The notes under the pieces were generated by a model. It did no database searches and had not been told where the DNA came from. It saw nothing but the letters and a program-made list of their open reading frames with translations. The position numbers and the translations under genes are program-made. Shown piece by piece: positions 7,352 through 16,709 of a stretch of DNA of 64,000 nt. Origin of the DNA: Belliella kenyensis (GTDB taxonomy: Bacteria; Bacteroidota; Bacteroidia; Cytophagales; Cyclobacteriaceae); the NCBI RefSeq assembly GCF_022549675.1, contig NZ_JAKZGR010000002.1, positions 347,978 through 411,977 of the forward strand, written 5' to 3'. The stretch's first letter is position 1; every line of letters starts with the position of its first letter.

Positions 7352-8098
7352 TTATTCTTTAGTTTCGGGAAATGAAGCGATCACATTTCCTTTATCATCA
7401 AAGAATTGTAGCTTGGCAGTATTTTCATTGTCTATAAAAAACATGGCTCTTGGCATACCCTGATCATCGAAAAGGAAAAGTCCATTGCTTTTACTTCTTG
7501 TTTGTCCTAAGACCATGCGATCCACAGTACCAACCAATCCTTGCTTTTTATACTCTTGATACTTCTCCTGCATGGCTTGTCTATCAGTTTTTCTTAATTC
7601 AGCCAATTCTTGATTTATTTCGCTTCTTCTTGCTTGAGTTTCATTTGTAGGTTGATTGATAAAGGCAATGCTACTTCTCACAAACCGCTCATCACCTACT
7701 TTATCATCATTCATAAGTATTTGCATTACTTGATCTCCATCATATTGATCATAGGTCAATGATAGTCCAGCAGTGTGTCCATTCTCAGTCTTTTTACCAT
7801 CATAGATAAAGCCACCACACTCCATACCTTCTTCGTTGAAGAATAACATTCCTGAACGCTTTTTCCTTCCTTCATTGGTTGGCCTGTCGTTAATGATTTC
7901 ATTTCCACTTGGGAAACGTTCTACATTGGTGATAACCATTTTTACAGTTCCATCATTTTCCACGATATTAATGCGTTCCACATCAATTTCGCTGAATCTT
8001 TGGTTGCCTTGTTTTTTGAATGCCGTAGAAGTGATAAATATCATTCCGGCAACAGTTGCTATTGCAAAAGCTCTTAAAAACACTAATTCTCTTTTCAT
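7352..8098 (-). CDS. Exported protein of unknown function
   Basis: I do not recognise this family. Starting at the Met at 8096-8098 gives 248 residues with a clean signal-like N-terminus (MKRELVFLRAFAIATVAGMIF), so export to the periplasm is likely; an upstream in-frame start would spoil it. The mature part repeats a theme in which a short strand pair reports a molecule-like state (MLFFNEEGMECGGFIYDG, GLFLFDDQGMPRAMFFIDN, KLQFFDDKGNVIASF), suggesting a repetitive beta-rich fold. A charged, probably helical, segment lies near residues 155-200. A hairpin terminator follows, separating it partly from the kinase pair. Confidence 0.75.
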   Translation of the reverse strand: MKRELVFLRAFAIATVAGMIFITSTAFKKQGNQRFSEIDVERINIVENDGTVKMVITNVERFPSGNEIINDRPTNEGRKKRSGMLFFNEEGMECGGFIYDGKKTENGHTAGLSLTYDQYDGDQVMQILMNDDKVGDERFVRSSIAFINQPTNETQARRSEINQELAELRKTDRQAMQEKYQEYKKQGLVGTVDRMVLGQTRSKSNGLFLFDDQGMPRAMFFIDNENTAKLQFFDDKGNVIASFPETKE

Positions 8099-8302
8099 CT
8101 TTTTGATTTTTTTAGTTGTATGATGAATCAAAAGTATGGAGTGCACTCACTTTTCTCAATCAAAAAATAATGATTGCAGGAATAATTCAAGTGAATCAAG
8201 GAAATGTCAACATGAGTTAAAAAAAATGATTTGTTGGTCAATTTTAAAAAAGGAAAGATCTTTTGCTCTAGGTCGATATATTTCTAGCAAGGCTAGTTGT
8301 AG

Positions 8303-8689
8303 TTAATATATTAACTCCCAACCTCCAAACTCGCAGTCATGTTTGAAACCTAACTCACACATGTTATTTGTCCATTCTATCATGAATGCTATAGAAAGAT
8401 TTGGATTATCTATTTCACCAATTACAACAAATAAAGAAGTTGAGTCTTCAGTCGCATCAAAAGAGATATGATTTTTCATTTGGAGGAGCACATTCCCCAA
8501 TGTTACTATTTTTTCGTTTGAATCTGAAAAGAAGTAATACTGAAGTTTCGAAGGGATATCCTCTGCTTTCTTTTTAAAATATTCCTCAAGTGTCGAAGTT
8601 GTTTCTTGTATTTGCTTATTCTTTATCAAGGCAAACTCAGCTGGTTTGACAAAAGAATTTTTACCGTAATTAAATTCTGATTTAGTCAT
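8303..8689 (-). CDS. Hypothetical cytoplasmic protein
   Basis: A 128-residue soluble protein with no signal or membrane segment. It is acidic and has a mixed alpha/beta look, with a tryptophan/cysteine-rich end (MIEWTNNMCELGFKHDCEFGGWELIY). Size and composition resemble small SMI1-like or immunity-type proteins, but no family motif is certain and no toxin gene adjoins it. It stands alone with gaps of about 200 bases on both sides. Confidence 0.6.
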   Translation of the reverse strand: MTKSEFNYGKNSFVKPAEFALIKNKQIQETTSTLEEYFKKKAEDIPSKLQYYFFSDSNEKIVTLGNVLLQMKNHISFDATEDSTSLFVVIGEIDNPNLSIAFMIEWTNNMCELGFKHDCEFGGWELIY

Positions 8690-9499
8690 TTTGAAATTGT
8701 TGCTAGAACGGAGGTGATGTTAATTAGTATTCTTAGAAGTAAATAAAAAAAGAGGTTGTTCTCAAAAATAACGCTATTTGAGATTTTAAACTAATTTGAA
8801 TAGGACTTATTAATTTTATTAATTCAAAATATTAGTTTTCGAGACTATGGATTTTTCAACCCTTTTTGGAAAGGAGGGAGCAACATATAGAAGAGAAATG
8901 GGCAGGGATCATTAATACTAATTTAGGCTACTTTGATAGGATTCATAAAGCAAAGCTTTTTTTAAAGCTAATTTATGAGTTTCGGGAGTGTGTCAAGCCT
9001 GAAGACTTTGTTTATGCTAGATTGAAAATCAGTTATTTGCAATTGCAAGAAATTAATATTTTATCCACTCACAAATTATAGAAGGGCTTGAAGCATCGTT
9101 AGGCCTCAGAAACCAAAACAATCGTTGAAGAATCATAGGTTCAGTATATCTAAAAATCAATATTTTTTCAAAGACTAGTTCTTTACCTATGTCATTTCAT
9201 ATTCTAAAGAATTTTGATTATGTGCCTTATTATTAAAGTGTTATGTTTTGAAAATTATAAAAACATATTTTATAGTTAGTAAAATGTATTTTGTTTTTTT
9301 ACTATTTTTTGGCAAAAAATAATTGAAATAGTTTTTAAGTTATTTGTTTAATTACAATATTTACATCAATTAAAATTAATTGTTATTAATAAAATAAAGA
9401 ATTAAAGTATTGAATTAAATATGATAAACTGATGTTTTAATCTTTAATTTTAATAATAGAATCAATAAACTTTTGATTTGCTAAGCCAACCATTTGATT
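8690..9499. other. AT-rich gap without a convincing gene
   Basis: This 810-base stretch is strongly AT-rich. One short open frame (8866-9081, TTG start, 71 codons) gives a charged helical peptide with no recognisable family. A competing frame starting at 8848 gives only 22 residues. I see no RNA gene or strong hairpin. It borders the IS66 remnant and may be insertion scar. Confidence 0.5.
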
Positions 9500-10087
9500 T
9501 CAATTTCCACTGTAACTTACTGTATTTTTAACTAGGTTATTATCGATTTCCATCCGCCCATGCAAGGCGTATGCACTTAATCCAGCCCATCTTTTGAGGG
9601 TCTAAGCTATGGCTTGTCCCATTGGACTTTTAGGTCTGTAGCTATAGTGTTTTTCCTCAAGCCATTTGCCAAGGTTTTCCAATACAGGCTTCGCATGTTC
9701 TTTTATTAATACTGTCCGCTGCTGCCAGTCTATTGACTCCTCTCGCATCTTTGCTTCCAAAAGGTAGAGTTTCTGGATTTCCTCCAGCACATAGTTAGCC
9801 TTTACTTCATCGTCCTTTACATCATCCTTGAACTTCCTTCGAGCATGAGCCATACAGAGGGTCAGATGGATATCTGGGTGGTTCCCAAAAAGTGAATCAT
9901 AGACTGCAAAACCATCAGTTTGGATGATACTCCTAAAGTCTGCAAGCATTTTCTTGGGACCAGACTGATCCCTGTCTTTTTGGTAATCGAATAATGTAGG
10001 TCTGTTCATAGGGGAATGATAAAGCGGATATCCAGCATTTTGACTAAATAGAATACTACTCGAAATGGTTTGGGTTCTATCCAGCAA
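9500..10087 (-). pseudogene. IS66-family transposase fragment with internal stop
   Basis: The frame encodes the catalytic part of an IS66 transposase: LFDYQKDRDQSGPKKML, IIQTDGFAVYD, LTLCMAHARRKFKD and YRPKSPMGQAIA. A TAG at 9602-9604 interrupts it, after which the same frame continues with KRWAGLSAYALHGRMEIDNN, the conserved C-terminal segment with the catalytic Glu, and stops at 9500. The N-terminal half and the IS66 accessory genes are missing. It is dead, with no intact ends in sight. Confidence 0.88.
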
Positions 10088-10130
10088 AAGTTCTGGCAGA
10101 CAAACTATATTGTATTAGGAAAAACAGGAA

Positions 10131-10439
10131 TTGGCTGAAAGAAAAAAGGACAAAACTTGTGGCAAAACTATTGGGAGGATAATTGGCAAAAGCGTAGGAA
10201 AATCAAGTAAGTCTTGGAGAGAAGTGAAATTCGGTCAGGGAAAGTACGCGTACGGTATGAGCCGTATCAGGGTAAAGCTCAAAGATGTCAGTCAGTCTTG
10301 GATCGCCTCCATCATTCTAGTGCTCAATCTGGTCAAATTGGCAGGGGACGCACTCCTGTGGCTTGTTTTTTCAGGATGGGAAGTGTTTGGTATTGGGATA
10401 TTGTTTAGCATTGAATCTATTTTAGAGGTCATACAATAA
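10131..10439 (+). pseudogene. C-terminal fragment of a DDE (IS5/IS1182-like) transposase
   Basis: From about residue 30 the frame reads EVKFGQGKYAYGMSRIRVKL and then SWIASIILVLNLVKLAG, resembling the glutamate-bearing end and C-terminal helix of IS5/IS1182-type transposases in Bacteroidota. The first 30 residues are low-complexity and probably shifted. It abuts the IS66 remnant, showing nested insertion and decay. Confidence 0.6.
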
Positions 10440-10604
10440 AGAAAGAGCTCAGATTAAAAATTAGGCTGATTTTAGAAAGACTTTACGCCCGCGTTTGGGA
10501 ACCTATTTATATCTTAATAAAATTAATTCGTTGTAAATCACAATGCCTATAATTAAAATAAATAAAAGTTAAATAATAAAAATTTATATTAAATTAATTT
10601 TCTA

Positions 10605-10612
10605 TACTTTTG
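10605..10612 (+). promoter_or_regulatory. Bacteroidota -7-like element
   Basis: TACTTTTG fits the TAnnTTTG -7 consensus and lies 26 bases before the lipoprotein start codon. No convincing -33 TTTG is present at the right distance, so support is modest. Confidence 0.35.
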
Positions 10613-10637
10613 GGTAAATTTCTACAAAAAACCAGCA

Positions 10638-12008
10638 ATGATAAAATCTAAAAGTACACAAGCACACATTAATTCCATTAAATTTTCCTTTATAAAATGG
10701 AAGAAGTCTTTGATTTTGGTTTTCACAATTTTGATGTCAATTTCTTGTAGCCAAGAGGAGCTATTAGATGTGGACAATAAAGTTAAAGAAGAAAATGTTT
10801 ATACATTGAGAACCGAATACGAGAAAAAGCTTGAAATTCTTTCATTAATATTTGGAGAAATCTTTTTGCAAGAGGCGGCTAGAAAGGAATTTTTAGCGAC
10901 TGCTGAACTGAATTTAAAAGGAGGTCAAGCTGAACTTAACCTAAAAAAATTATTTGATGCTGATTTAAACTTAAGAAAGTATTCTTCTATTGCACAAACA
11001 CTTCAAAAGGGAAACTTGAAAACATTAAGAATGTACGGTGAGACAGAAGATTGGATTACATTTATTCAAGCAAATGACATTAAAATTATAGCACCTTATT
11101 TGGCAGAGAACTTCAAACTAAAGGACATTAAGGAGTTGACTGTTTCTTGGTGGACCGAAGAAATGGAAATTCCTTATCTTGAAGATCCAAACTGGGAAGG
11201 TGAAACACCAGGATATAAAATCAATCTTGAAAAAGATGATTTATTTGAACAGATTACAGTTAACCCCAATAATTCCTTTAAAAAAGTAACTGCTAATGAT
11301 GAATACGCAAAGGTGAATCCCACTATTGTATTGGGTAATTTTGAAATGCCAGAAGAAAGTGATTATTCATACATTAATTCAGAGAGTTCAAGGTGGTCAC
11401 CTCCAAGCAAAAATCCGATTAGATGTTCTGATCTGACAGCTGGGGCTTTGTTTACTTTGAGGAGCCCTAAATTTAACTTAACCAAAAACACAAGAGGATG
11501 GCCGAATACTAATTATATTTATATGTGGGTTGTTACAGGAGATGTTGAATATGAAAGTAATGGATTCCCTAAGCCTTCTAGTAAAGTTGAAGTTATCTAC
11601 AATAAAAAGCAAGTATATAGAAGTCAAGTACCAAATGCTTGGATTGATGGAAACTCATTTTTAATTCAAAACTGGAAATATAATTCAGACGATATTGCCG
11701 TAATTTGGGGCTATTTTGACAGAAATTCAAAGATGAAATTTACAGGAGAAGTAAATACTAGTGACAAAGATAAAGCAAGTGGTGGGCTAAAGGCCGAGTA
11801 TGAAATTGATGAAGGTGATAAGAGACTAATGAGTAGACAGAATTTTGATAAATGTGCATTGCTTGAAAACAATTTCTGGAGCGACGATCAAGGTCATGGC
11901 TTTATTTGGGAAACGTTAGATGTAATGGTTGCTATTCATTATTTCCCTGTCTATAAAATGGGTGATATTAAATTTTACTATACGACTACTATTCATAGAG
12001 AATTATGA
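10638..12008 (+). CDS. Predicted lipoprotein of unknown function
   Basis: A 456-residue protein. After a basic N-terminus, the hydrophobic stretch SLILVFTILMSISC ends in a cysteine near residue 37, consistent with a lipoprotein signal peptide; an inner start could shorten the leader. The following Ser-Gln-Glu-Glu would fit surface or outer-membrane sorting. The N-terminal third is helical and charged, the rest rich in aromatic residues. I do not recognise the family; it is reminiscent of secreted DUF3103-like proteins but that is not secure. Its TGA overlaps the ATG of the next gene, so the two are translationally coupled and probably work together at the cell surface. Confidence 0.75.
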   Translation: MIKSKSTQAHINSIKFSFIKWKKSLILVFTILMSISCSQEELLDVDNKVKEENVYTLRTEYEKKLEILSLIFGEIFLQEAARKEFLATAELNLKGGQAELNLKKLFDADLNLRKYSSIAQTLQKGNLKTLRMYGETEDWITFIQANDIKIIAPYLAENFKLKDIKELTVSWWTEEMEIPYLEDPNWEGETPGYKINLEKDDLFEQITVNPNNSFKKVTANDEYAKVNPTIVLGNFEMPEESDYSYINSESSRWSPPSKNPIRCSDLTAGALFTLRSPKFNLTKNTRGWPNTNYIYMWVVTGDVEYESNGFPKPSSKVEVIYNKKQVYRSQVPNAWIDGNSFLIQNWKYNSDDIAVIWGYFDRNSKMKFTGEVNTSDKDKASGGLKAEYEIDEGDKRLMSRQNFDKCALLENNFWSDDQGHGFIWETLDVMVAIHYFPVYKMGDIKFYYTTTIHREL

Positions 12009-12580
12009 AAAAAATTATTATATTTTATTTAGTATTTGGGGTGTTTATAGTTGATGGTTTGATCGCTCAACAGAATAGCTTTGGCACCACACCTTTTATC
12101 TATTTCAATCAAGGAATTTATGAAGGCATTATGGTTGGTTATGGTATTGATTTGAATTATACAAGGAAAGTTACCAATAAGATTTATTTAAATTTAAATT
12201 TTGGAAAGGGCAGGTATTTAAGTGAAAACACCACTCAATTGGACTTGGAGAAAGATGAAACTTCATTTTTACCATTGACTCGTTGGGGTATAGGAGCTGA
12301 TTACTCAATTTTAACTACAAAAAAAATGAATATGTCTGTAGGTACAGAATTCCTTTTATCACGGTTTATATTTGTTGAATCAATACATATCGATAATTCA
12401 GACCAAGTGACCTTTAGACAAACCAGGATGAATAATTTCCATAATTATTTGATCCATCTAAAAACTGAAAATAAATTAGGATCGAGAACTTTCTGGACTA
12501 CTCAAATCAGCTACCAACCTTACTTCATCCATGCCAATGAAGTATTCATGGTTAAGTCCGGAGTGGGATTCAGGTTTTAA
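12005..12580 (+). CDS. Small predicted outer-membrane beta-barrel protein
   Basis: A 191-residue protein with a signal peptide (KKIIIFYLVFGVFIVDGLIAQQ). The mature part alternates polar and hydrophobic residues in strand-sized blocks (IYEGIMVGYGIDLNYTRKV, IYLNLNFGKGRYL, MNMSVGTEFLL) and ends in GVGFRF with a terminal Phe, the usual signal for barrel assembly. An eight-strand barrel of the OmpW/OMP_b-brl kind is plausible. It overlaps the lipoprotein gene by four bases, forming a two-gene unit. Confidence 0.72.
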   Translation: MKKIIIFYLVFGVFIVDGLIAQQNSFGTTPFIYFNQGIYEGIMVGYGIDLNYTRKVTNKIYLNLNFGKGRYLSENTTQLDLEKDETSFLPLTRWGIGADYSILTTKKMNMSVGTEFLLSRFIFVESIHIDNSDQVTFRQTRMNNFHNYLIHLKTENKLGSRTFWTTQISYQPYFIHANEVFMVKSGVGFRF

Positions 12581-12837
12581 TATAATTATAATCCAAATAG
12601 AATATTTTTTTCTTACATAAAGGCTGCCCTAATATGGACAGTCATTATGTTGTAGGTACTTTTAGTTTTAGATTAAAAATGAAAGTAAACATGAATCTAA
12701 AAAGTCAAGCCATTAACCAGTTAAACAGTTATCTCATATTACCTTTAATTTCTTATTTATCATTTAAGTACAATTTTTCAGGCGAATTGAAATAGGATTA
12801 CTCGCTTCCTATTTATGTTGAATGCACCTGATTTAGT

Positions 12838-13019
12838 TAGGGTTTGCTTAAAAAGTCTCAGGTATACCAGACCTTCCTATCAGTAGGCAAGTTCAAAGCG
12901 GCCGAATGAAGATATGTATACGTATTCTTCGAATGAGCCCAATGAATAACCTGTCAAGTCGCCGGGCAGGGATGGTATGTCTGAGACAAGCCTGAAAATT
13001 TCGAGTTTTGAAATTTTCA
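12838..13019 (+). repeat. ~180 bp repeat, copy 1 (inverted relative to copy 2)
   Basis: This block is closely similar to the reverse complement of 17476-17654, with scattered substitutions and small indels. Within it, AGTCTCAGGTAT near the left and ATGTCTGAGAC near the right form imperfect terminal inverted repeats of about 20 bases, as in a miniature transposable element. The matching short reading frame of copy 2 is interrupted here. Together the copies bracket 13020-17475. Confidence 0.75.
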
Positions 13020-13176
13020 ATAGCACAGAAATCGAGCTAGATCATTGAAATCAAGTTGGAGCATTGATTAAGCTTACATTTGATTAAAAAGGTAATACTT
13101 ATTTCTTCCAAAGAAAGGCCCTAAAAAACAAGAATAGGTGCTTAGTTCTTAAATATCAAAGCAAAGAACAACAGTA

Positions 13177-13323
13177 ATGGAGGGTGTGTTTGGGGTTAAC
13201 CAAGAGTTCTATGGGTTAAGAAAGATCAGGGTCAAAGGGGCAAAAAGAGAGGGATTCATGATATTTTTTGGAATAATGGCTGATAATGCTGTCAAAATAG
13301 CTAAAAGAAGAGCTGAAAAGTAG
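13177..13323 (+). pseudogene. Transposase C-terminal remnant
   Basis: An open frame of 48 codons reads MEGVFGVNQEFYGLRKIRVK and ends KIAKRRAEK. The VxEGVFGxxKxxxGLRRxRVRG pattern is the segment with the catalytic Glu in IS1182/IS5-type transposases. The N-terminal domains and element ends are absent. Confidence 0.6.
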
Positions 13324-13617
13324 CTACCACCAGTTCAGAAAGCAGTTTAAAATCAAGAGAATATTGACCTCCATGGTTGAGGTATGTCCATTCGTTAAAA
13401 AGACAAACAACTAATAGATTAAATCTTATGAGATTGTACTTTTCCTAGATTGTGTCCTTCGCAATAACAAGGAAAATATACACAAAAAATAAATGTAGGG
13501 CTTAGTTCAAGCCTTACATTTCAATTTCTAAGTAATTTTCCAAGAAGCTCTAAATAGTTAAAATAACTTTTATTGAGGCGATGTTTTTAAAATTTACAAT
13601 AATTAACTTACTCTAAA

Positions 13618-14232
13618 TCAAGTATGGTTAGAATCATTCAAGAATATGTCATTTATAAATGATACAGCATTTTTAATTTTTTCTTGGTCTTCCTTATCGT
13701 TCAAATTTAGACCGCAAAATGTCCCATTGTTTGAAGATGCATGTAATGAGAGGTAATACATAGCAGCAACGTTTATTGCTGAAATTGCTCTAAAATCAAT
13801 CTCTGTATTTTTAAGTTGTTCTTGGGCTATTTCAAAAAGATGATTTCCGACCTCTTCTCGTTTAGCTATGAATTTTTTCATCAATTCATTTTCTTCTGAA
13901 ATACTCCAAAGCATCAATTTCTGCAATTGAACATCTGTTAAAATACTATCAAATTGTTTATGAAGATAGAAATTCACCAATTGATTAAATGAAAATGGGC
14001 TATTTTTAGATATTACCTTATTTAAAAGGTCTACTTTTGTTGACCAGTAGTCTTTTTGCATAAAGTATTTTTCTAATAAATTTTCTAAAGAATTATATTT
14101 TCTATAGATATAGGATTTGTCTACTCCAGACATGGAAGAGACTTTATTGATTCCTAATTCTTCATGTCCATGTTTTCCAAAGATCTCATCAATAGCCAAA
14201 AATAATTTTGCTTCATTTTCATTATTAACCAT
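13618..14232 (-). CDS. TetR-family transcriptional regulator
   Basis: A 204-residue regulator. The helix-turn-helix is near residues 20-50 (FGKHGHEELGINKVSSMSGV, then DKSYIYRKYNSLENLLEKYF), and the ligand-binding C-terminal domain is all helical with no recognisable specificity. Its start overlaps the 3' end of the alpha-oxoamine synthase gene by eight bases, so the two are co-expressed. This suggests that it senses the enzyme's product or a related lipid/aminoketone. Confidence 0.88.
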   Translation of the reverse strand: MVNNENEAKLFLAIDEIFGKHGHEELGINKVSSMSGVDKSYIYRKYNSLENLLEKYFMQKDYWSTKVDLLNKVISKNSPFSFNQLVNFYLHKQFDSILTDVQLQKLMLWSISEENELMKKFIAKREEVGNHLFEIAQEQLKNTEIDFRAISAINVAAMYYLSLHASSNNGTFCGLNLNDKEDQEKIKNAVSFINDIFLNDSNHT

Positions 14233-15487
14233 ATGCTACTTTTTTTATATTCAAAATACTATCAGCTTTCAATAGCGCATTGACAGCCATGTCCAAATGT
14301 TTTAATTCATGATTAGCAGTCAGGTTAAACCTTATTCTAGCATCTTTTTTTGCGACTGCTGGATACATTATTGGGTTTGCATGAACTCCATTTTCCAATA
14401 AGATTTTACCAGTCTCTAATGTTTTGTGAATATCTCCAATTTTAACAGGAATAACAGCGGACTCGGTATTTCCAACTTCAAAACCACTCTCAATTAAAGC
14501 ATTTTTGAAGTAATTGATGTTATCCCATAATTTATTTCTCAGGTTTTTATCTGTTTGGATTATTTCTAAAGCCTTTATAGCACCTAAAATTGAGGGAGTT
14601 GAAGTTGTAGAGAAGAGATGTTGTTTTGATTGGAATTTTAAATAGCGTATAATACTTTTTTTTCCAACAACAAACCCACCCAAGTTACCAATAGATTTAC
14701 TTAAAGTACCAATGAATAAGTCAATATCTCTGAATGCATCAAAAACTTCAACAACTCCTCTTCCTGAATCACCTAAAACACCTATTCCATGTGCATCATC
14801 TACGGCGATCATAGCTCCATGTGCTTTTGCAAGTGGTATAATTTTATCTAACAGTGCTATATCGCCATCTTGTGAATAAACTCCATCTAAAATTATCATT
14901 CTGGTTCGATACTTTCCACTTGTATTTATTAAGATCCTCTCTAACATGTCAATGTTGTTATGTAAAAAAGTTTTAACGTTGGTTAGTTGGCAGCCTCCGT
15001 AGATGCTTGCATGAACGGCCATATCTAATATTGCTAGATCCTCTTTGTTTAAAAGGGCTTGGAAAGTAGCACTATTTGCTGTATATCCTGTATTGTATAA
15101 GATAGCATCTTCTCCTTCGAAGAAATTTGCCAACTTATTTTCCAGCATTTCATGGTAAATAAAATGACCTCCAATTGCCGGGGATGCCGCAGAGCCAGCA
15201 CCAAACTTCATAACAGCGTCTATTATAGCGTTTTTAACTTCTTCATTCTGAGTTAAACCCAAATAATCATTGGAGACGAAGCTTGCAACTTCAACAGTTT
15301 TTCCAAAAAGAGGGACATTGATGGAAATCGATGGTTTACATCCATCATATGATGTTAGTCTGTAATTTAGTTTACCGTTTGAAAATAAGTAATCTAAATA
15401 ATCGGAAAATAGTATGGCTCTTTCTTCTAGAGAAATGTGTTCAATGTTTTCAAAATCTTTGAAACTGGCTTTGTCGAAATTAATCAT
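14225..15487 (-). CDS. PLP-dependent alpha-oxoamine synthase (AONS/SPT family)
   Basis: A 420-residue fold-type I enzyme that joins an acyl-CoA to an amino acid with decarboxylation. Conserved blocks: SNDYLGLTQNEEV near residue 90, FGAGSAASPAIGGHFIYHE near 115, DDAHGIGVLGDSGRG near 230 and IGTLSKSIGNLGGFVVG with the PLP lysine near 262. An extra ~60 residues precede the usual start, as in serine palmitoyltransferase or quorum-signal synthases (CqsA/LqsA). Substrate cannot be read; options are serine, cysteate (sulfonolipid), aminobutyrate-type signal precursors, or biotin/glycine pathways. No bio or kbl neighbours are present, and a TetR regulator overlaps its 3' end. Confidence 0.88.
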   Translation of the reverse strand: MINFDKASFKDFENIEHISLEERAILFSDYLDYLFSNGKLNYRLTSYDGCKPSISINVPLFGKTVEVASFVSNDYLGLTQNEEVKNAIIDAVMKFGAGSAASPAIGGHFIYHEMLENKLANFFEGEDAILYNTGYTANSATFQALLNKEDLAILDMAVHASIYGGCQLTNVKTFLHNNIDMLERILINTSGKYRTRMIILDGVYSQDGDIALLDKIIPLAKAHGAMIAVDDAHGIGVLGDSGRGVVEVFDAFRDIDLFIGTLSKSIGNLGGFVVGKKSIIRYLKFQSKQHLFSTTSTPSILGAIKALEIIQTDKNLRNKLWDNINYFKNALIESGFEVGNTESAVIPVKIGDIHKTLETGKILLENGVHANPIMYPAVAKKDARIRFNLTANHELKHLDMAVNALLKADSILNIKKVAYG

Positions 15488-16052
15488 GTTTTTAAAATTA
15501 AATCAATAATAGGTAATTAAAGCATTATTTAATATCAATATTAAACTTGTATAATAATAATTTTTTTTAAAAAAATCAGGATTTAAAGTAAATTTAAGAT
15601 ATAACTTTTTTTCTAAAATCTCACTTTATTTTAACAGCTTTCATGATTTTCATAATATCATTAAAAATATAAATGGTGTATGATGAGTAAATTATAGTTC
15701 ATGCTATTTTTTATTTCGATTATTTCTATTTAAAGCCATTTCTCATTTTTAAATTTTATATGACTTATAGAAAAATTATATACAATTGATGAATTATTTA
15801 TGAAGCCGTTACTTTTAAGAATGATACTTAAACAGATTATATTAATTTTAGATTTTAATTATTGGAAATAAAATTGGTAGTTTTATTGCTATAGTTTTAT
15901 TGAAACAAATTAATTTGGTTTTATGAATTGTAAATTGAGTTGTTACTAATGTATGTTTAATTAATTTTCGTAGTAATGAGTGGCTTATTTTTTTAATATT
16001 TGCAACTCATAATGAAATTTATATTAATTTTGTGTAATTAAAATGTTTTTAT
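15488..16052. other. Very AT-rich divergent intergenic region
   Basis: The 565 bases between the divergent synthase and the 125-residue gene contain no open frame of note. They are dominated by A and T, with many short TTTAAAT-like palindromes. The only interpretable signal is a promoter near 15999-16032. Confidence 0.5.
15999..16032 (+). promoter_or_regulatory. Bacteroidota-type promoter
   Basis: TTTG at 15999-16002 and TAATTTTG at 16025-16032 fit the -33 TTTG and -7 TAnnTTTG elements, with a 22-base spacer. They lie 20 bases before the gene at 16053. Confidence 0.5.
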
Positions 16053-16430
16053 ATGTCAAATGTAACAGAAGAAGAAGTAATAGTTTTCCTAAAGGCAAGA
16101 AGGGAAGAGTTATTAAAAGAATTAGAAAAGGTAGAAACAGCCTTAAATGCATTAGGTGGTTTGAGTATACCGGCGAATTACTTTTATGAGGAACCAGAGA
16201 TACCAAATTCTTATTCAGAGAAGTTAAAGATGGACAAGAAGATCTTATTTGCACTAAATCAAATAGGATCAGGTGATAAGATGGATATTTTGGCACAATT
16301 GAAAATTCTTGAACCATCTCTGGATGTGGAAAAATTGGAAAAATCTATTGCTGTACGTTTATCATACTTAAAGAATAAAAACATGATAAAGTGGGATAAA
16401 AATGGCAGGTCGTTGACATACCATTTTTAA
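16053..16430 (+). CDS. Coiled-coil/winged-helix-like small protein
   Basis: A 125-residue cytoplasmic protein of unknown function. Residues 5-40 form a heptad-patterned coiled coil (VIVFLKARREELLKELEKVETALNAL). Residues 55-125 resemble a winged helix: FALNQIGSGDKMDIL, a variable helix, then AVRLSYLKNKNMIKWDKNGR and a beta wing ending LTYHF. A DNA-binding role is plausible. It has its own promoter-like sequence and no close partner on its strand. Confidence 0.7.
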   Translation: MSNVTEEEVIVFLKARREELLKELEKVETALNALGGLSIPANYFYEEPEIPNSYSEKLKMDKKILFALNQIGSGDKMDILAQLKILEPSLDVEKLEKSIAVRLSYLKNKNMIKWDKNGRSLTYHF

Positions 16431-16709
16431 TTTGACATTCTTTTTTGCCATAAATACTAATAGGAATAATTAAGAGGGTTGCCAATAGGTACATTATTGT
16501 TAGACAAAGGATTTGGATCATCTAATCTTACACTTTTTTTGCTACTTAAGACATAGAAATGAAAGTTTAGAATCATACAAAAAGAATTCTATTGTTTTGA
16601 AAGCATACTTATTAAATAGGAAATAGAATATGGTTATAAATTAAAAAAAGTATAATAGGAAGAAAAAATGCTACTTATTGCTTAAGAAACTTGTGGTAAT
16701 CGATTTATT

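Larger units (their letters stand above)
12581..13617. other. Gene-poor scar region
   Basis: No intact gene is visible. The region holds the first copy of a ~180 bp repeat (12838-13019) and a transposase tail (13177-13323). The remaining parts are AT-rich with no recognised structure. Confidence 0.55.

Noticed and set aside
8866..9081. 71-codon frame with TTG start
   Set aside because: No recognisable family, no good start signal, and a competing frame overlaps; kept only in the gap description.
10131..10220. N-terminal 30 codons of the transposase fragment as a separate lysine-rich peptide
   Set aside because: Low complexity and continuous with transposase-like sequence; most likely a shifted remnant.
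12838..13019. The ~180 bp repeat as a group II intron or IS66 end
   Set aside because: No intron domain V-like hairpin or reverse transcriptase is present and the sequence does not match the IS66 remnant nearby.
16024..16317. Hydrophobic leucine-rich frame on -
   Set aside because: Exact shadow of the coiled-coil gene at 16053; leucine richness comes from reversed Glu/Lys codons.
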